Positions 10,726 to 22,600 of a stretch of 64,000 nucleotides of DNA are shown here, piece after piece. The notes beneath the pieces were generated by a model that saw only the letters and a program-made list of their open reading frames with translations, had not been told where the DNA came from and did no database searches. The translations under genes were made by a program, and so were the position numbers. Source of the stretch: Cavia porcellus. Taxonomy: Eukaryota; Chordata; Mammalia; Rodentia; Caviidae. The DNA is taken from positions 7,078,501 to 7,142,500 of the forward strand of contig NW_026947488.1 of NCBI RefSeq assembly GCF_034190915.1, written 5' to 3'. How positions within the stretch are numbered: the stretch's first letter is position 1; every line of letters begins with the position of its first letter.

Positions 10726-12015
10726 AGGAAATAGGGACTCTCCTGATGTTCCCAGCTTTCCAGTTCTGTCACCAGATGGCTGCTTCTCCTTTCTGAGCTT
10801 CATCCACAGCCTCCTCTCAAGCAGGAAAAGAGTGGACTCTAGGAGCCTCTCTCCACTACGCAGGAGCCACTAGCAAAGTTCTCTTTGTATCTCGTTGGCC
10901 GGGGCTGGATGCACGGGATTCTGGGACAGTGTCACTCTGTCAAGAGGATCTCTTGTCTCAGGGCTCGCCCTTTGGGAAGCCAGCACCACCCGGGAAAGAT
11001 CCCTGCCTGAGACACATGCGTGCCGGAGAGCCTGCAGGTAGGCACGGCGAGCCCGCAGGTAGGCACAGCTCGTGTAAGCCTTAGAGAACCGGGAGGCTCG
11101 GATCTACTGGAAAAGTAGATGAAAGGAATTATGTGGGTAATCCAAGGAATGGATCGAGATCAGTGATTCACAGTGTTCTGAGTAAGAACGCTGTCATTAC
11201 CCAGGGATAACCCTGAATCCGCTCCCGCCTTTGCTCAAGTGCACTGGGAAGTAAGAAGCCTCTTTATCTTTCTTTTCTTCTTGCAAAGTTTTAAGAAAGT
11301 GATTAAGAGCAAAGCCCAGGATTAGCCTGGCCCAGGATCAATGTCAGACCCCACACTGTGCTTTCTGGGAGCTGTGAACCTTTCCTATCCTCTTAGAGAG
11401 ACCTGGGTTGTCTTTCTCAGGACGTGGCTGATTAATCATGAAAATGACCCCCACCTTCAGGCTTCCCAGTAAACAGGTCGTTTGCAGTGTGACCTCACAG
11501 ACCCTGGAGACAAGAAGTGGACTGCCCATCCCTGCCCCCACAGACCGTGTGCCTCGAGAGACCATGCTACAGAACCGTGGGTCTTCTCATGGGTGCTGTG
11601 CCCTTTGGCACCCACTCCTGGACCTGCGGGCACCATGAGTGAGCCCAGGCCAGCCTGGTGGGGGGACACAGCCCAGCCCGGGCAGAGCAGAAATTCTTCT
11701 GCCCACAGCTGCTCCAGCAGCCTTGAGAGAAAGCCAACTCAGTGGACCCTGGACCCTATGCCAGGGCCAGGCAGACACTAGAGGAGCTTTCCAGACCTGT
11801 CCAGCCAAAAGGCCCAACTCGCGGAATCATAGGCTAAACAAACGCTTACTGTTCTAAGCTAATCTTTGGGATGGTTTTCACGTGGCAAGGCCTGAGAAGG
11901 ATGATTCTTCCCGTCCCTCAACCCACGTGGGTCCAGGGTGACCCTGGCCCCTGACATATAACCCTGCCCTGCCCACCAGAGTGACAAGACTTTGCCTATG
12001 ATGATCAGAAAGAGG
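10726..12015. other. Intergenic unique sequence
   Basis: No repeat recognised. It contains the homeodomain-motif segment 11110-11460. Frames of 66-99 codons near 11.4-11.9 kb overlap on both strands and are unconvincing. Confidence 0.4.
11110..11460. promoter_or_regulatory. Candidate regulatory segment with bicoid/homeodomain motifs
   Basis: Repeat-free, moderately AT-rich sequence with TAATCC (11138), GGATTA (11319), palindromic GATTAATC (11430) and GGAATG (TEAD-like, 11147), and no long open frame. The motif mix resembles conserved developmental enhancers. Low confidence without an alignment. Confidence 0.25.
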
Positions 12016-12019
12016 TTCT

Positions 12020-12140
12020 GGAGCTGGGTGTGTTGGCATAGGCTGGAATCCTGGCACCCGCAGGGAGGTGGATGGCGAGTTCAAGGCCAGTCTGGCCTAC
12101 ACAGCAGGTTATTGTCTCAAAAGAGAAGGGACAAAACAAA
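12020..12140 (+). repeat. B1-like SINE, diverged
   Basis: AGCTGGGTGTGTTGGCATAG, GAGTTCAAGGCCAGTCTGG and TTGTCTCAAAAG blocks, forward. Confidence 0.75.
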
Positions 12141-12144
12141 GAGG

Positions 12145-13560
12145 CACTCGGATGACTGAGATGCTGGGCCCAGGTTCTCGGGACTGCGGCCAGCCCCGGG
12201 AAGAGCCCGTTGGAGGATGAAGCCGTCATGCAGGAAACAGGCGCTAGGGAACGGATACAGGTTTCACTTGAGCTCCTAATCCAGCTGTGCCTGAAGCCAG
12301 ATGTCAGCACCATAAATTAATTTGTTCCAGCAGGTTTCTGTCACTTGCAGCAAGGAGACTGCTGAGATCTAGACACACGCTTACCCGAGGGACGTCAGCC
12401 CCGAAGCTGACCCCGCCTCCGTGAGTGAAGGCTGAGAACAGAACCTGGCCCTCCTGGGGACATTTCGATGGCTCGAGGAGATGCCACCTGGGAAACGCCG
12501 ACGCGCAGAAGTGCCCATCCAGTCTCCTGCATCACACACCGATGTCACTGTGGATTAGCCTTTGAACACAGAGACACCAGAATTCAAAGGCATCCTGCAG
12601 ATCGTGGTACAAAGTTCTGAGCTCTCATCTGGGCCAGGCTTTGACAGAGGTGGGGCGGGGAAGCCGCAGGGTCTGAACCATGATCTTGAACTTCTGACAC
12701 CTTGTAGATTAGATCAGTGTCCACTGTGGGGCAAGGGGTCCTCAGGCAGGTAGATCGGATGCGTGGCCAGGGGAGGGGAAGGTGTTCTTTCTAGCTGTGG
12801 GATCGCTCAAAGCCTCTAACCCAGCAGCTCTCGGTCATTTAGAATCTCAGCAGCATCGTGACTCAGCAACAGAAACTAAAAGTTTGGCAGACAATGCCCC
12901 TTCCTCTAGAGACAGCGCTTGAGTTCACACCTTTGTTTCCAATCTTTTCATCCTTAGTGGTATTGTCATGACCACCTCACCAGATCCCACAAGTTTTCCT
13001 TTGAAAACCCCTACTGTCCTCTGCAAAGATGTCATTGCCAACAGTGGCCTGTGCTCTGAGGACAGGGTACAGGGAGGGTCATCATGGCCTTGAAGAGGAA
13101 GAATTGGGTCTTTTGGTTATGGAACGTTCTGGTGGCAAGAGAGGCAATGTATTGGGGGAAAAAGGGCAAATAAATGTCTTCGGGGAGTCTTTTCCCCATC
13201 AACCCAGGGGATTGCCTCCGGTGCAAAAGGCTCTGCTTTTAGAGCTCCGAGAATTAGCTGGCACTGATGGGCACAGAGTTTACTCTGTGCAAAGAGAACA
13301 CTGCAGAATCTAATTAGCAAATCGAGACTCCCCATTTTTCCTGGTAGACGGTGAGTACTCAGCAGGTGCTGGGGGTGCAGCCTGGGGAGAGTCGTGGTGG
13401 GGCGCACAGCTGTGGAAACGGTGGCTGGGACAGCTTAGTAACCTGCGGCGGAGTCGTGCCTGTGATGCACTGGTGGGAGGGTAAGTGCAGCAACAAAAAG
13501 CTTCCGCACAGACTTGGCATAAAATGGGCACTCGATACTGGAAGCGAAAATCTACGCACA
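12145..13560. other. Intergenic unique sequence
   Basis: No repeat recognised. The stretch near 13.2-13.35 kb has CTAATTAGCAAAT (homeodomain/POU-like) in AT-richer DNA. Confidence 0.4.
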
Positions 13561-13562
13561 TC

Positions 13563-13665
13563 CAACCGGGGTGTCACTCGGTGGGAGAGAGCTCACCTAA
13601 CATGCACAAGGCCCCGGATTCTTCCACCAGCGGTGCACACACACGCACACACACGCGCACACTCA
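13563..13665 (+). repeat. ID-like SINE fragment with (CA)n tail
   Basis: Diverged ID-like body (GTGTCACTCGGTGGGAGAG...AAGGCCCCGGATTC) followed by a CACACACGCACA-type microsatellite, a common decay product of an A-rich tail. Confidence 0.6.
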
Positions 13666-16600
13666 CATGCAGCGGGGCTTCCTCTCCAGAACGCCTCTGC
13701 CTGGAGGTCTGTTTTTGGAAGAAGTCAAGGCAGCGATTTAGAGGTAACTCACTAGGAGATTCTTCCTCCCTTGTGTGGATATCAAAGCCCGGCCTTCTGG
13801 GGACCCCTCCTCAGGTGCTAATGAAGGGGAATTTGCTTTTGCTGCCATCAACAAACCCCGCTGAGGTCTGAGCCCTCAACCTGTCAACCTGACTCCGGAA
13901 CGAAACCTCCTGAGCTCTGGTGACGCCCTGAACATGAAGCCCAGGCTCCGCCATTCCCGTGTCCAGGGAAGAATCAAGGTCTGCAGCAGAGGCAGCCCCA
14001 GACCAGTGCAGCTGCCCTCTCCCCTGGCCCATGGTCCCCTCCTGTGAGGCCGCCTGGCTCCCGCACACCTGTGCCTCCCTAGCCTAGCATCTGTTTTCAA
14101 CACAGCAGCCAGAGGGATGCGCTTGCCCTGAAATCCGACAGGGCGACACCCAGCACTCTTTCCATGAGATTCCAAGTCCCTCCTGAGACCCAGACCCCTA
14201 CAGTGCCCTGCTACACCCCGTTCCCCCGGCCTTCGAGGCTTGACTTGCACATCTTTCCCGCACTCCTGAGCCCCAGGCTCACCTCCTCCAGGGAGCCTTC
14301 CCAGCTGCCCTCACCAGGCTCACCCTGGGGCACTTTCCCATCCTACTGTCCTGCAGCACCGAGAGGGACCAAAAGGACCTGGTGCGCTATGTGGGGCTCT
14401 AAGGATGGCGATTCCCCAAGAGCCAGGCCAGGACCCAGGTCCCAGCACAGAGCAGGCTCTGCGCTGAGGGGGTCAGTACCCGAGGGATGGAAAGTGGCCC
14501 GCATTGCCGAGTCCTCAGCCAGAACGGTCTGGGGCTCTGCTCGCTGGGTGTCCCAGGGTTTCGCAAACCTGCACAGGGCATTTGGGAAAATGCGACAGAG
14601 ATGAAATTTAATCTCTTCAAGTGGTTTAAAGTCTTGCCCTGGAATTTAAAAAAAAAAAATAGATGTTTTGGCTAAAAAAAGCGTGACAGAGGAAAAGTCT
14701 GACATCTGTTACCAATGGGATTAGTTTACTTGCTTCTCCTTAAAAACTGACAAGGCCCTGAGATGCCTTGAGTCACATGAGAGGGAGACAGAGAGACAGA
14801 CAGACAGACAGACAGAGACACACAGGGAGGCTGAGAGGAAGAGAAAGATAGAGAGAAAGACAGGCGCACAGGAGAGCCACCGGGTCCCCGGCCCTGCCCT
14901 GCCCAGCCAGAAGCTGGCCCACAGTGTCCAGCCAGCACTGCACTTCCCGCCCATTTCTGAGCTCCTCTCAGGTACAGAATCTCTCTGGTCTGCGTCCCTG
15001 CTTGCTCCAGCCCGGGCTCTTGTGGGACAGCCAGGCGAGAGGGAGTGAAGCCCCAGCTGGGAAGTAGCCCCAGCTGCCTGCCTGGGGCTCATCTCACTGC
15101 ATGCAATGACCTAAGTGCCTCGGTAGAGGTGACACAATGCCAAAGAAACAGGCCAAAATCTCTTCCAGTGGCCAGCAGGCTTGTATAGTGAAACATAAGG
15201 AAAAGCTTTCTGTGTTCCACCTGAGCTGCTGTAGCAGCACTTATGGTGTCCACTGGCAGGACAGGAGCGGGTGACCAGGCGCCACACCGCTCACACAGCC
15301 CGGCCCTGCCTGCACGCCGTCCCAGCCGCCTGGCACAGTAGGCAAGTCTGCACCTCACATCCCGGAGCCCGGGCAGTCTGAGATCTGGTCTCCAGAAAGG
15401 TTGAGTCTCTGTCCACTCGGGCTGCTCACAATTGCACTCTGCCCTCGTCATCCAGCAAACTTTTCCTGAGATCCCGTCATGTATAGGAAGCCTGAGGGCC
15501 ACTGCAGATGCAAGCCCAGCCTCTGGCCTCAGACAGAGAAAAGATGCAGGGCAGGAAGGTCCAGGCAGGTCACAGCCATGGCCACAGAATGCCCAGCGCC
15601 ATCCTCTACCAGCTGGATAAGTCGGCTGAAGCCCTGGACATCACAGAGCCTCTGTTTCCCTGACCTCTTGGTGGCGGCGAGGATGGAAGAGGATGCTGTG
15701 TGTGAAATATGGTCCCGACTACAGAGAAAACGCTGTCCAGGCCACACAGCTGGGCGCCTCCAGCTGCCTAAGCCTGCACAGCCCAGGACCCCTTATCCAG
15801 TGAGAATCCACTTTCTACAAAGCGCTTGGGTGACTACACCACAGATGTCATTTGTGCCAAGCACCACAGGAGTGGCAGGGGTTAAAGGACGTGGTCTCCA
15901 AGGACACCACCAAAGGAACGCGGTGTCCATGTAGACAGCAGATTTCCTAAAAGTGGACCCAGAAGGGGAGTTGGCGAGGTCTGTTTGCTCCTACTGGGCC
16001 AGCACCTGGACTTTCACCGGAGCTGGTAGGTTGTTTTGGTCACAAGGTCCTCAGGAAAAGAGGCAAGGGACGCTCACATACCTGTAGACTCTGTAGGGGC
16101 CAGAAGTGGCCACAGTGGCAGGGGCAGACTGGACTGGCTCCCACTACACGCACACACCCCAGCGTTTCTGTCCTGTCCCCATGGGCTCCAGGCTGCAGCC
16201 TGCGGTCCCGGTGGGCCGGGCAGGCAGGGAGGGGAAAGGACAGAGAGAGAATCATCCCATGACCCGAGCAGCTCACGCAGCAGCCAGGGGAGCTGCTCAG
16301 AGCACAGACCGTGTCACCGCAACCCTGCTCGACCCAGCAGGAAACCCTGAGCGGTCTGAGGCACGGCTCCTGAGCCCCCTCCTACCCATGCACCCTCAGT
16401 CACTGGGCACGGTCACGGTGGCCTCAAGGTTCCTCCGTCACACACACTCTATCCCCCTCTGCTCATGCCTCAGGGTCCCCTCAGCTGCCTAGGCCTCCAG
16501 TTGGGCAGAAGCCCTCTTGGTAAAGCAGGCCCAGCCTGCCCTGCCTCTTTACCCCAACATCTGCCCCGCTGGGCCGGCCCTGGGCCGCCTCACCCATCTC

Positions 16601-16900
16601 CGGGCCGACCCCTCGGCTCCTTTGCACACCATCAGTCACTCAAAGGGTACCGGCTCAGGCCCACTGGTGCCAGGCTGCTGACCAACTGCCCAGTGCCTCC
16701 ACAGGGCCTGCATTGGAAGCTTTGGGGGACTCAGCTCACACAGCTGTCGCCTGGACCTAAGCAGAGGGTGGGTGGTGCTGATGTCACCTCGCTGTTATTT
16801 GCAGGCAATCATCTAAGTGGGGTATGGAGTCTGAATCATGCCAAGTTGCCGTTCCTGTGGGTAAAATGTGTTCAGATGTTGGCAGCTTTACATGGTTGTG
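13666..16900. other. Intergenic unique sequence
   Basis: No SINE recognised over 3.2 kb, the longest repeat-poor part of the left half apart from 20-23 kb. It includes a (GACA)n run. Frames of 120-150 codons at 13.4-16.9 kb overlap on both strands with no recognisable domain. Confidence 0.4.
14780..14860. repeat. (GACA)n / GA-rich microsatellite
   Basis: GACAGACAGACAGACAGACA flanked by imperfect GAGA tracts. Confidence 0.9.
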
Positions 16901-16904
16901 TGTG

Positions 16905-17240
16905 CCTAGTTAGCTCACTGTTACTGTGACAAAATACCTGAGATCAACAACCTGAAAAGAGGAAAGGTTTATTTGGGCTCACAGTTTTGGAGGGCTCCAT
17001 CCATGGCCATCAGCCCAGGTGCTTTTGCCTTGCGGTGAGTCAGGAATCCTGGTGGGAACCTGTCCACCTCACAGCAGTCAGATGGGGGCGGGATCCCTGC
17101 ACCCCCAAGAGCATGGCCCCCAGTGACCTCACCCCCTCCCACGAGACTCCACATCCTAAGGTTCCAACAGCACCCATGTCACTACGGCTGACAACCAGGA
17201 TCCTAGCACAGGGCCCCTGAGGGACATTTCAGGTCCTTAC
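16905..17240 (-). mobile_element. MaLR-type solo LTR
   Basis: Reverse-oriented. The minus strand ends GAGCCCAAATAAACCTTTCC...GGTATTTTGTCACAGTAAC, an unmistakable MaLR-type LTR 3' end. The U3-like part carries TGAGGTCACTGGGGGCC. No internal region. Confidence 0.75.
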
Positions 17241-17480
17241 TCATTCACACACTCACTGGGACGCTTCAGATGCCAGGCACTGCTCTCAGCTCTGAGCAGC
17301 CAGCACTAAAGAAGACAACAAAAACACAAGGACACAGAAACAAACAAACCAACCAGCAAAGGCACGGAAGCACACTGCGCAGACGGTGGTACATATTCAC
17401 ACGGGACAATCCCAGCATGGCCCCAGGAGAAGGCGGCCTTGGGGTCCTACAGGAAGCAGGGGGAGCAGGGGCTGCCTGGG

Positions 17481-17527
17481 GCCTTCCCTCCTTCCCTCCT
17501 TCCCTCCTTCCTTCCTTTCTTCCTTTG
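17481..17527. repeat. (CCTT)n microsatellite
   Basis: CCCTCCTTCCCTCCTTCCTT-type pyrimidine repeat ending in TTTGCAG. The purine/pyrimidine asymmetry could form H-DNA. Confidence 0.9.
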
Positions 17528-17737
17528 CAGGTCCTGTTGTAGCGGGGCGGTCACTTCGTCCCTCAGACACAGCCACCCTGAGTCCGCTGGCTCCCTCTGA
17601 GGCCGAGACCCCTCATGCCAAGGCCGTGACTTCTCTGCTCTCCACGGTCCCGGCTTGAAATGAACTCACAGGACAGCAGTTTTCTTCTTGACAGGATACC
17701 GGGTGCAGGAGGCTCCCCAAAAAACACAGATCCTTTC

Positions 17738-17862
17738 AAATGGGCAGGATGGCTTGTACCTGAAATTCAACACCCCGGGGGGCAGAGGAAAGCACTGGCC
17801 CAGCCTGGGCAACTTAGCAAGATCCTGCCTCAAAATAAAAAATACTGGGGGGATAAAAAGTA
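17738..17862 (+). repeat. B1-like SINE, diverged
   Basis: GGGCAGGATGGCTTGTACC, CAGCCTGGGCAACTTAGCAAG and CTGCCTCAAAATAAAA, forward. Confidence 0.75.
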
Positions 17863-18129
17863 TTAAGGAACGTGGGGGCAAGGATGTAGGCTCCCAAATG
17901 GTTTCCTACGTCAGTCGCAGGGTGAAAATTAGGACACTGCTTCGAGTGGCCTCTGCAAACCAGCCCGGCTGCTGGTCCAGCGAGCCGGAGGCAAGGGATT
18001 TGTCTGAAGGAATAAGCTTGGGGTCCAGTGCGGCTCGGTGATAGTGCATGAGGCCCTGGCTTCCGTCACCTGAATGATGGAAAGTTTTCTTATGTTTTAT
18101 TTTATTTACTAATTTTTTTTGTCTTTATC

Positions 18130-18212
18130 ATTTTTATTGGTACCAGGGATCGAACTCATGAATACCTGCTTGCAAGGCAGGCGCTTATGCTGCTGAGCTA
18201 AATCCCCAGCCC
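18130..18212 (-). repeat. ID-like SINE
   Basis: Well-preserved reverse copy: TTGGTACCAGGGATCGAACTC ... GCTGAGCTAAATCCCCAGCC. Good reference copy for this family. Confidence 0.9.
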
Positions 18213-18227
18213 ACTTATTTACTAATT

Positions 18228-18376
18228 TATTTTGTCTTTTTGAGATAGGGTCTCGCTATGCAGTTCAGGCTGACCTTGAGCTGGCTTTGTAGCCCAGGCT
18301 GGTCTTGAACTCACAACGGTCCGCCCACCTCAGCCTCCTGAGTGCTGGGATTATAAGAGTGCACCACCACGCCTTT
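18228..18376 (-). repeat. B1-like SINE
   Basis: TTTTGAGATAGGGTCTCGC ... TTATAAGAGTGCACCACCACG, reverse, with duplicated block. Forms an inverted pair with the next element, spacer about 30 bases. Confidence 0.9.
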
Positions 18377-18404
18377 TATTTTTTTTAAAGAGAAGTCTGT
18401 ATGC

Positions 18405-18535
18405 AAACCAGGCATGGTGGCACACCCCTGTAACCCCAGCACTCAGTAGGCTGAGGCAGGAGGAGCACCTGAGTGCAATACACAGGGAGCGCACATCTAA
18501 AATACATAAATAAATAAATAAAATAAAAAGCGCAT
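18405..18535 (+). repeat. B1-like SINE with AAAT tail
   Basis: CCAGGCATGGTGGCACACCC, GGCTGAGGCAGGAGG, then an (AAAT)n tail (18500-18530). Confidence 0.85.
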
Positions 18536-18920
18536 AGTCAACTTTTAAAAAGTGTTGGCACAACATAATTAACAACAATCCACTCTGGCTCCCAGCCTCC
18601 ACCAGGGCTGTCCCGCCTAGCCTGACCCCAGGTCCAGGAGCTTTCATGGTGATGACACGCTGTGGGGGACACTGGGGACCCTGCCTTAATCGCTGTGAAG
18701 TTTGGGAGCCAGGCAGGTCAAGTACTGCCGGTGTAGTAAATGATTGTTTTCATCGATAATCAGGAAAAGCAAGCTGTGGTGTCACATGTGGGGCTGCAGC
18801 ACCCAAGCAGCCCCGGCCACCTTGGCCAGGCTGAGGGCCACAGGCCACCACCAAGGAGGCCTGTGAGGACCCCTGTGAGCTCAGCAAACTCTGCAGCAAG
18901 AGGCAGAAGCTGTGGGGAGG

Positions 18921-19099
18921 CGGTGGGGGAGGGGTGTGGAGGGGGAGGGGCAGCGGGTGGGGGAGGGGTGTGGAGGGGAGGGGCAGCGGGTGGGGGAGGG
19001 GTGGGGGGAGGGACAGCGGGTGGGGGAGGGGTGTGGAGGGGGAGGGACAGCGGGTGGGGGAGGGGTGTGGAGGGGGAGGGACAGCGGGTGGGGAGGGGT
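18921..19099. repeat. G-rich minisatellite, 30-34 bp unit
   Basis: Five units marked by CAGCGGGT starts at 18951, 18984, 19014, 19048 and 19082 (spacings 33, 30, 34, 34). Each has GGGTGGGGGAGGGGTG followed by a GGAGGGGGAGGG part. The plus strand is almost all purine, with runs of four to six Gs, so it is a strong G-quadruplex candidate. The 203-codon frame across it is repeat-driven. Confidence 0.95.
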
Positions 19100-19444
19100 C
19101 CTGGATCCAGCCTCTGTCAGGTTCTTGCTCAATCCGCCCCCACATGTTCTCATTTAATCTTCCTGGGAAGCTGGATGGCCTCGGTCTCCCTCCCGGAAGG
19201 GCCTCACGGCTCCAAGGAGCTGCTCGTTCCCCTTTATCACATCCAGCTTCTAACCGTCATGAGAAAGCGCAGGAGAAGGACACAGCCCAGAAATCACACT
19301 CGGTCCGCTCGCTGGCCTCCCAGGCTGCAGTCAGGCTGGGCGGGAACCTGAGGAGCACATCTCTATTCAGCTGACCTCACCACCTTGGAAGGGTGAGGGC
19401 TTTCTTTTCTTTATCTTTTTTTTATAATTAAAAAGGGAAGTCTT

Positions 19445-19560
19445 TCCCTCAGTGGTGATGCACACTTGTAATCCCAGACACTGGGAGACTAAGGCAGGAG
19501 GACTGTAAATTCAAGGTCAGCTCTCGGTTTATCAAGAGGCTGCCGTAGATAGACAGATAC
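19445..19560 (+). repeat. B1-like SINE, diverged
   Basis: TGGTGATGCACACTTGTAATC, GACTAAGGCAGGAGGAC and AATTCAAGGTCAG, forward, running into a GATA/GGAT microsatellite. Confidence 0.8.
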
Positions 19561-19610
19561 ATAGATAGATAACAGATGGATGGATGGATGGATGGATGGA
19601 TGGATGGACT
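19548..19610. repeat. (GATA)n/(GGAT)n microsatellite
   Basis: GATAGACAGATACATAGATA then eight to nine GGAT units. Confidence 0.95.
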
Positions 19611-19614
19611 AGAC

Positions 19615-22600
19615 AGAGATGAACTGTAAATGGGTTCCCCGCAGCTGCAGAGCTCTCCCCCAGCAGCACAAGGCCTGGGGTTCCATCCCCCGTGTGGCTG
19701 GGGGCTTTGCAGTTGTGATTGGGACCTGGAAATGGGGCGTCACCTGGGTCATCCGGCTGGAAGCCAGGTGCGCCCAGCTGTGTCCAGTGAGATGGACACA
19801 GGGACAGCTGACCCTGTGGCCCTGGCCGGCTTGACTTCAAAGGACCAGCAGATGATGAGGAGGAACAGCCTCGGAGCCCTTGATTGTGTCCAGGGACACA
19901 GGCTCTGGACTTCTGGCCGCCAGTGCTGGGAGATGGGGGTCCCCAGAGATGCCCTCAAACTCTCCACTAACTCAGACAACCTGGCTTCTTCCAAGCTGCC
20001 CAGGGCCAGGCACTCCAAAGGGACCCCAGCTCTTACAGCGTGTGGACCCAGGCTGTGACCTTCTGTACCCACCCACCTCAGTATCAGCAGTCTCCTCAGA
20101 GAGCAAGGGACAGGTAGTGTCCCCACAGCCACAGCCCAGTCTCAGGGCCACCAGATGCTACATTCCTTCACAGCCAGCAATTTACCTGGTGCTGTGGCGA
20201 GCACAGAGAGCCGAACGAAGGCCCTAGGTGCAGTGTGAGCTCTTCGGGAAGGGAGGGTCACTTACACTGTCCACCCTGCATGCAGCATCCCCAATCCCAT
20301 CCCCTTCCTCCGTCACCTCTACAGCACCCTGGCTCAGGCCTCCGCCTGCAGCTGGAGACCTTGGTGCCCAGGGAAACGCACATCTGGCCACCGGCATGAA
20401 GTGACAATTTGCACACATACCCGCCCGGAGCCTCAGAGTGTGACCAACCTGAACACAGTGTTCGAGGGTGAGGTTGTACCAGGCTACTGCGAGCCCTGCC
20501 CCGAGTGACTGATGTCCTGATAGGAAGACACACAGAGACACACCAAAAAGAGGGTCACGGGAAGATGCAGCTCCTAGCTGGGAAGGCGGAGCGGTCACCG
20601 GCAGCTGACCCAGACAGGGAGGACCCTCTGCTCACCAGCCCTCAATTTCTGGCTTCTGAGCCCTGGAACAGCCAGAGTAAAGTTCTCTGCTTCATCGCAG
20701 CCTTGGGAGACTCAGCTCGGCCCCCCACTCCCCCTACCCCACGCCAGGCCGGGAGCTCAGGGTGAGGCTGAGCCCAGCTCCTCTGTGCACCCCTGGCTGG
20801 GGCGTCCCCCACCTCCACTCGCTGTTTCTCCTGCTCCGGCCCCTTCCTGTCTCCTGGTTCCTCTGCAGAATTACTGCTCCTCCTGCCTAGAACTTGGCTC
20901 AGACAGGAGGCCTTAGAGCAGGGAAGGGGTGTGGACGAGGCAAGAGTCCTCCTGTCTCAGTTTCCCCTTAGTTCACAGCTGACTGGAGAAACCTAGATGG
21001 GGACTCAGCTCCCATGATTCCCTGGTTTTTCAAAACTTTCCATGTGTGTTCAGTGTCTGAGGATCCAGCCTGGGATCCTTTGCTTCCGAGCTGCATACCT
21101 GAGACCTTGCCATATTTGGGCTCTCAGTCTGTGTCAGCACCCGCTCCAAACAGGACATGTTGGGCGTTTTCCATCTGGCACCTGCACGAGCCACTTCTGT
21201 GACTTCCAGGCTGCCCAGCACGCACCTGGCTCCCCTGAGCCTGTGAAAGGCTCTTTGTAGCTCCCAGGAAATGTCTCGGAGACAGTGGGACAGTTAACTG
21301 GCTCCTCTTCTGGGCACGAAGACCAGGCTTGGTCTCCACCCCTAGAGACAGGGAGGACAGGCCGTGGGACCAAGGCCCCGCCAGAATGTAGTGAGCTGCA
21401 TGGGGACTGAGGTTCCGGCACCCTGGGTGCCAAGGGGATCAGGCCGACTTCTCTGGTTCCATTCCGAGCTCAGCCTTCTCTGTGTCCCTTGGTGCCCTTG
21501 ATTTGTCGGCCCTGATTTACCCCTCCCTGGCTTCCGCTGCCCAGCGCACGGAGGACATAGCTGGAGCCAGGTGGACCCTCAGCTGCCGAGGTCAGGGGGC
21601 TGAGTTCACCCCACCAGAGCAAGGTCTCTGCTCCCCGTGCTAAAATTGGGGGCCCCTGCCACTGCAGAGCTGCCAGCACCCTCTCTTTTAGGCTGAAAAG
21701 GAGGGTCCAAGAAAGGGGAGGGAAACTGGTCCTTTCTGAACTGTCACAGCCTTGATCCAACTTTCCTGAAGCCAGGAGTGGTTGCCCCTGGGTTACTGTT
21801 CTGTTACTTAGGGCCGCTTTTTGTTGTTTGTTCATTTTTTCCTGTTTCCTTTAAATTAGGTTAAGGACACCTGCGCTGAGTTAGGCCCCTATCACATGAA
21901 TAAATGAATGAATGAATGAATGAATGAATGGCTCGGCTTCAGTGCCAGCGCTGAGCATTTCAGCATCGATCCACACAGCCCCAGCGCCGCACTTCACACA
22001 CAGACAGGGAGGCTCGGCCCCTAGGGGATCAGAGTCTGTGTCCACCCAGATTTCCACAGAGCCCTGGCACTCCAGGTGACCACGAGCCCCCAGTTCTGTC
22101 TTGTGAGAGACCAAAGTTCTCCCCAAGATGACCCCAAATGCTGGCTCCTACAGTCCCCTCCGGTCTGAGCCCCTTCCCTGAGCTCCTGGGGCAGATGGGT
22201 CCCCGTGTCCCGTGTGCGCCCCCAGATGTGAGAAGCAGCCCCCTCCTCATCTCGCCTCTCTACCTCACCCTCCACTCTCTTGAGGAGCCGAGTGGGCAGG
22301 AAGAGGCGCCCTGGATGTGGTTCACGGCTCAGCCCGAAGGCATCCAGCCGGACTCCAGGCCCCTGGCTCCGGAGACACCTTGGGCCACAGCAGCCTGCAG
22401 GGTCATCGTCCACTCGACCGGCACTCGTGGTTCTGTGCAGGGCACTCTACTCTGTGCCTCCTCCTTGCCACCAGCCTGAGATAGCGGGGCCCTGGAAGCC
22501 CTGCCCCGCCCACGGCATCTTCACAGGACCTTTGCACAGACCAGCTAGCCCCTCCCTGATAGGGGTGGGGGCTGCCATGCCGCTGTTAAAGGGGTCCTCA

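Noticed and set aside
18740..19374. Open frames of 131-203 codons over the G-rich minisatellite
   Set aside because: Created by the repeat itself (Gly/Arg or Pro/Ser runs).
20143..20162. Second CTCF-like motif GCCACCAGATGCTAC
   Set aside because: Mismatches at key core G positions. Too weak to list.
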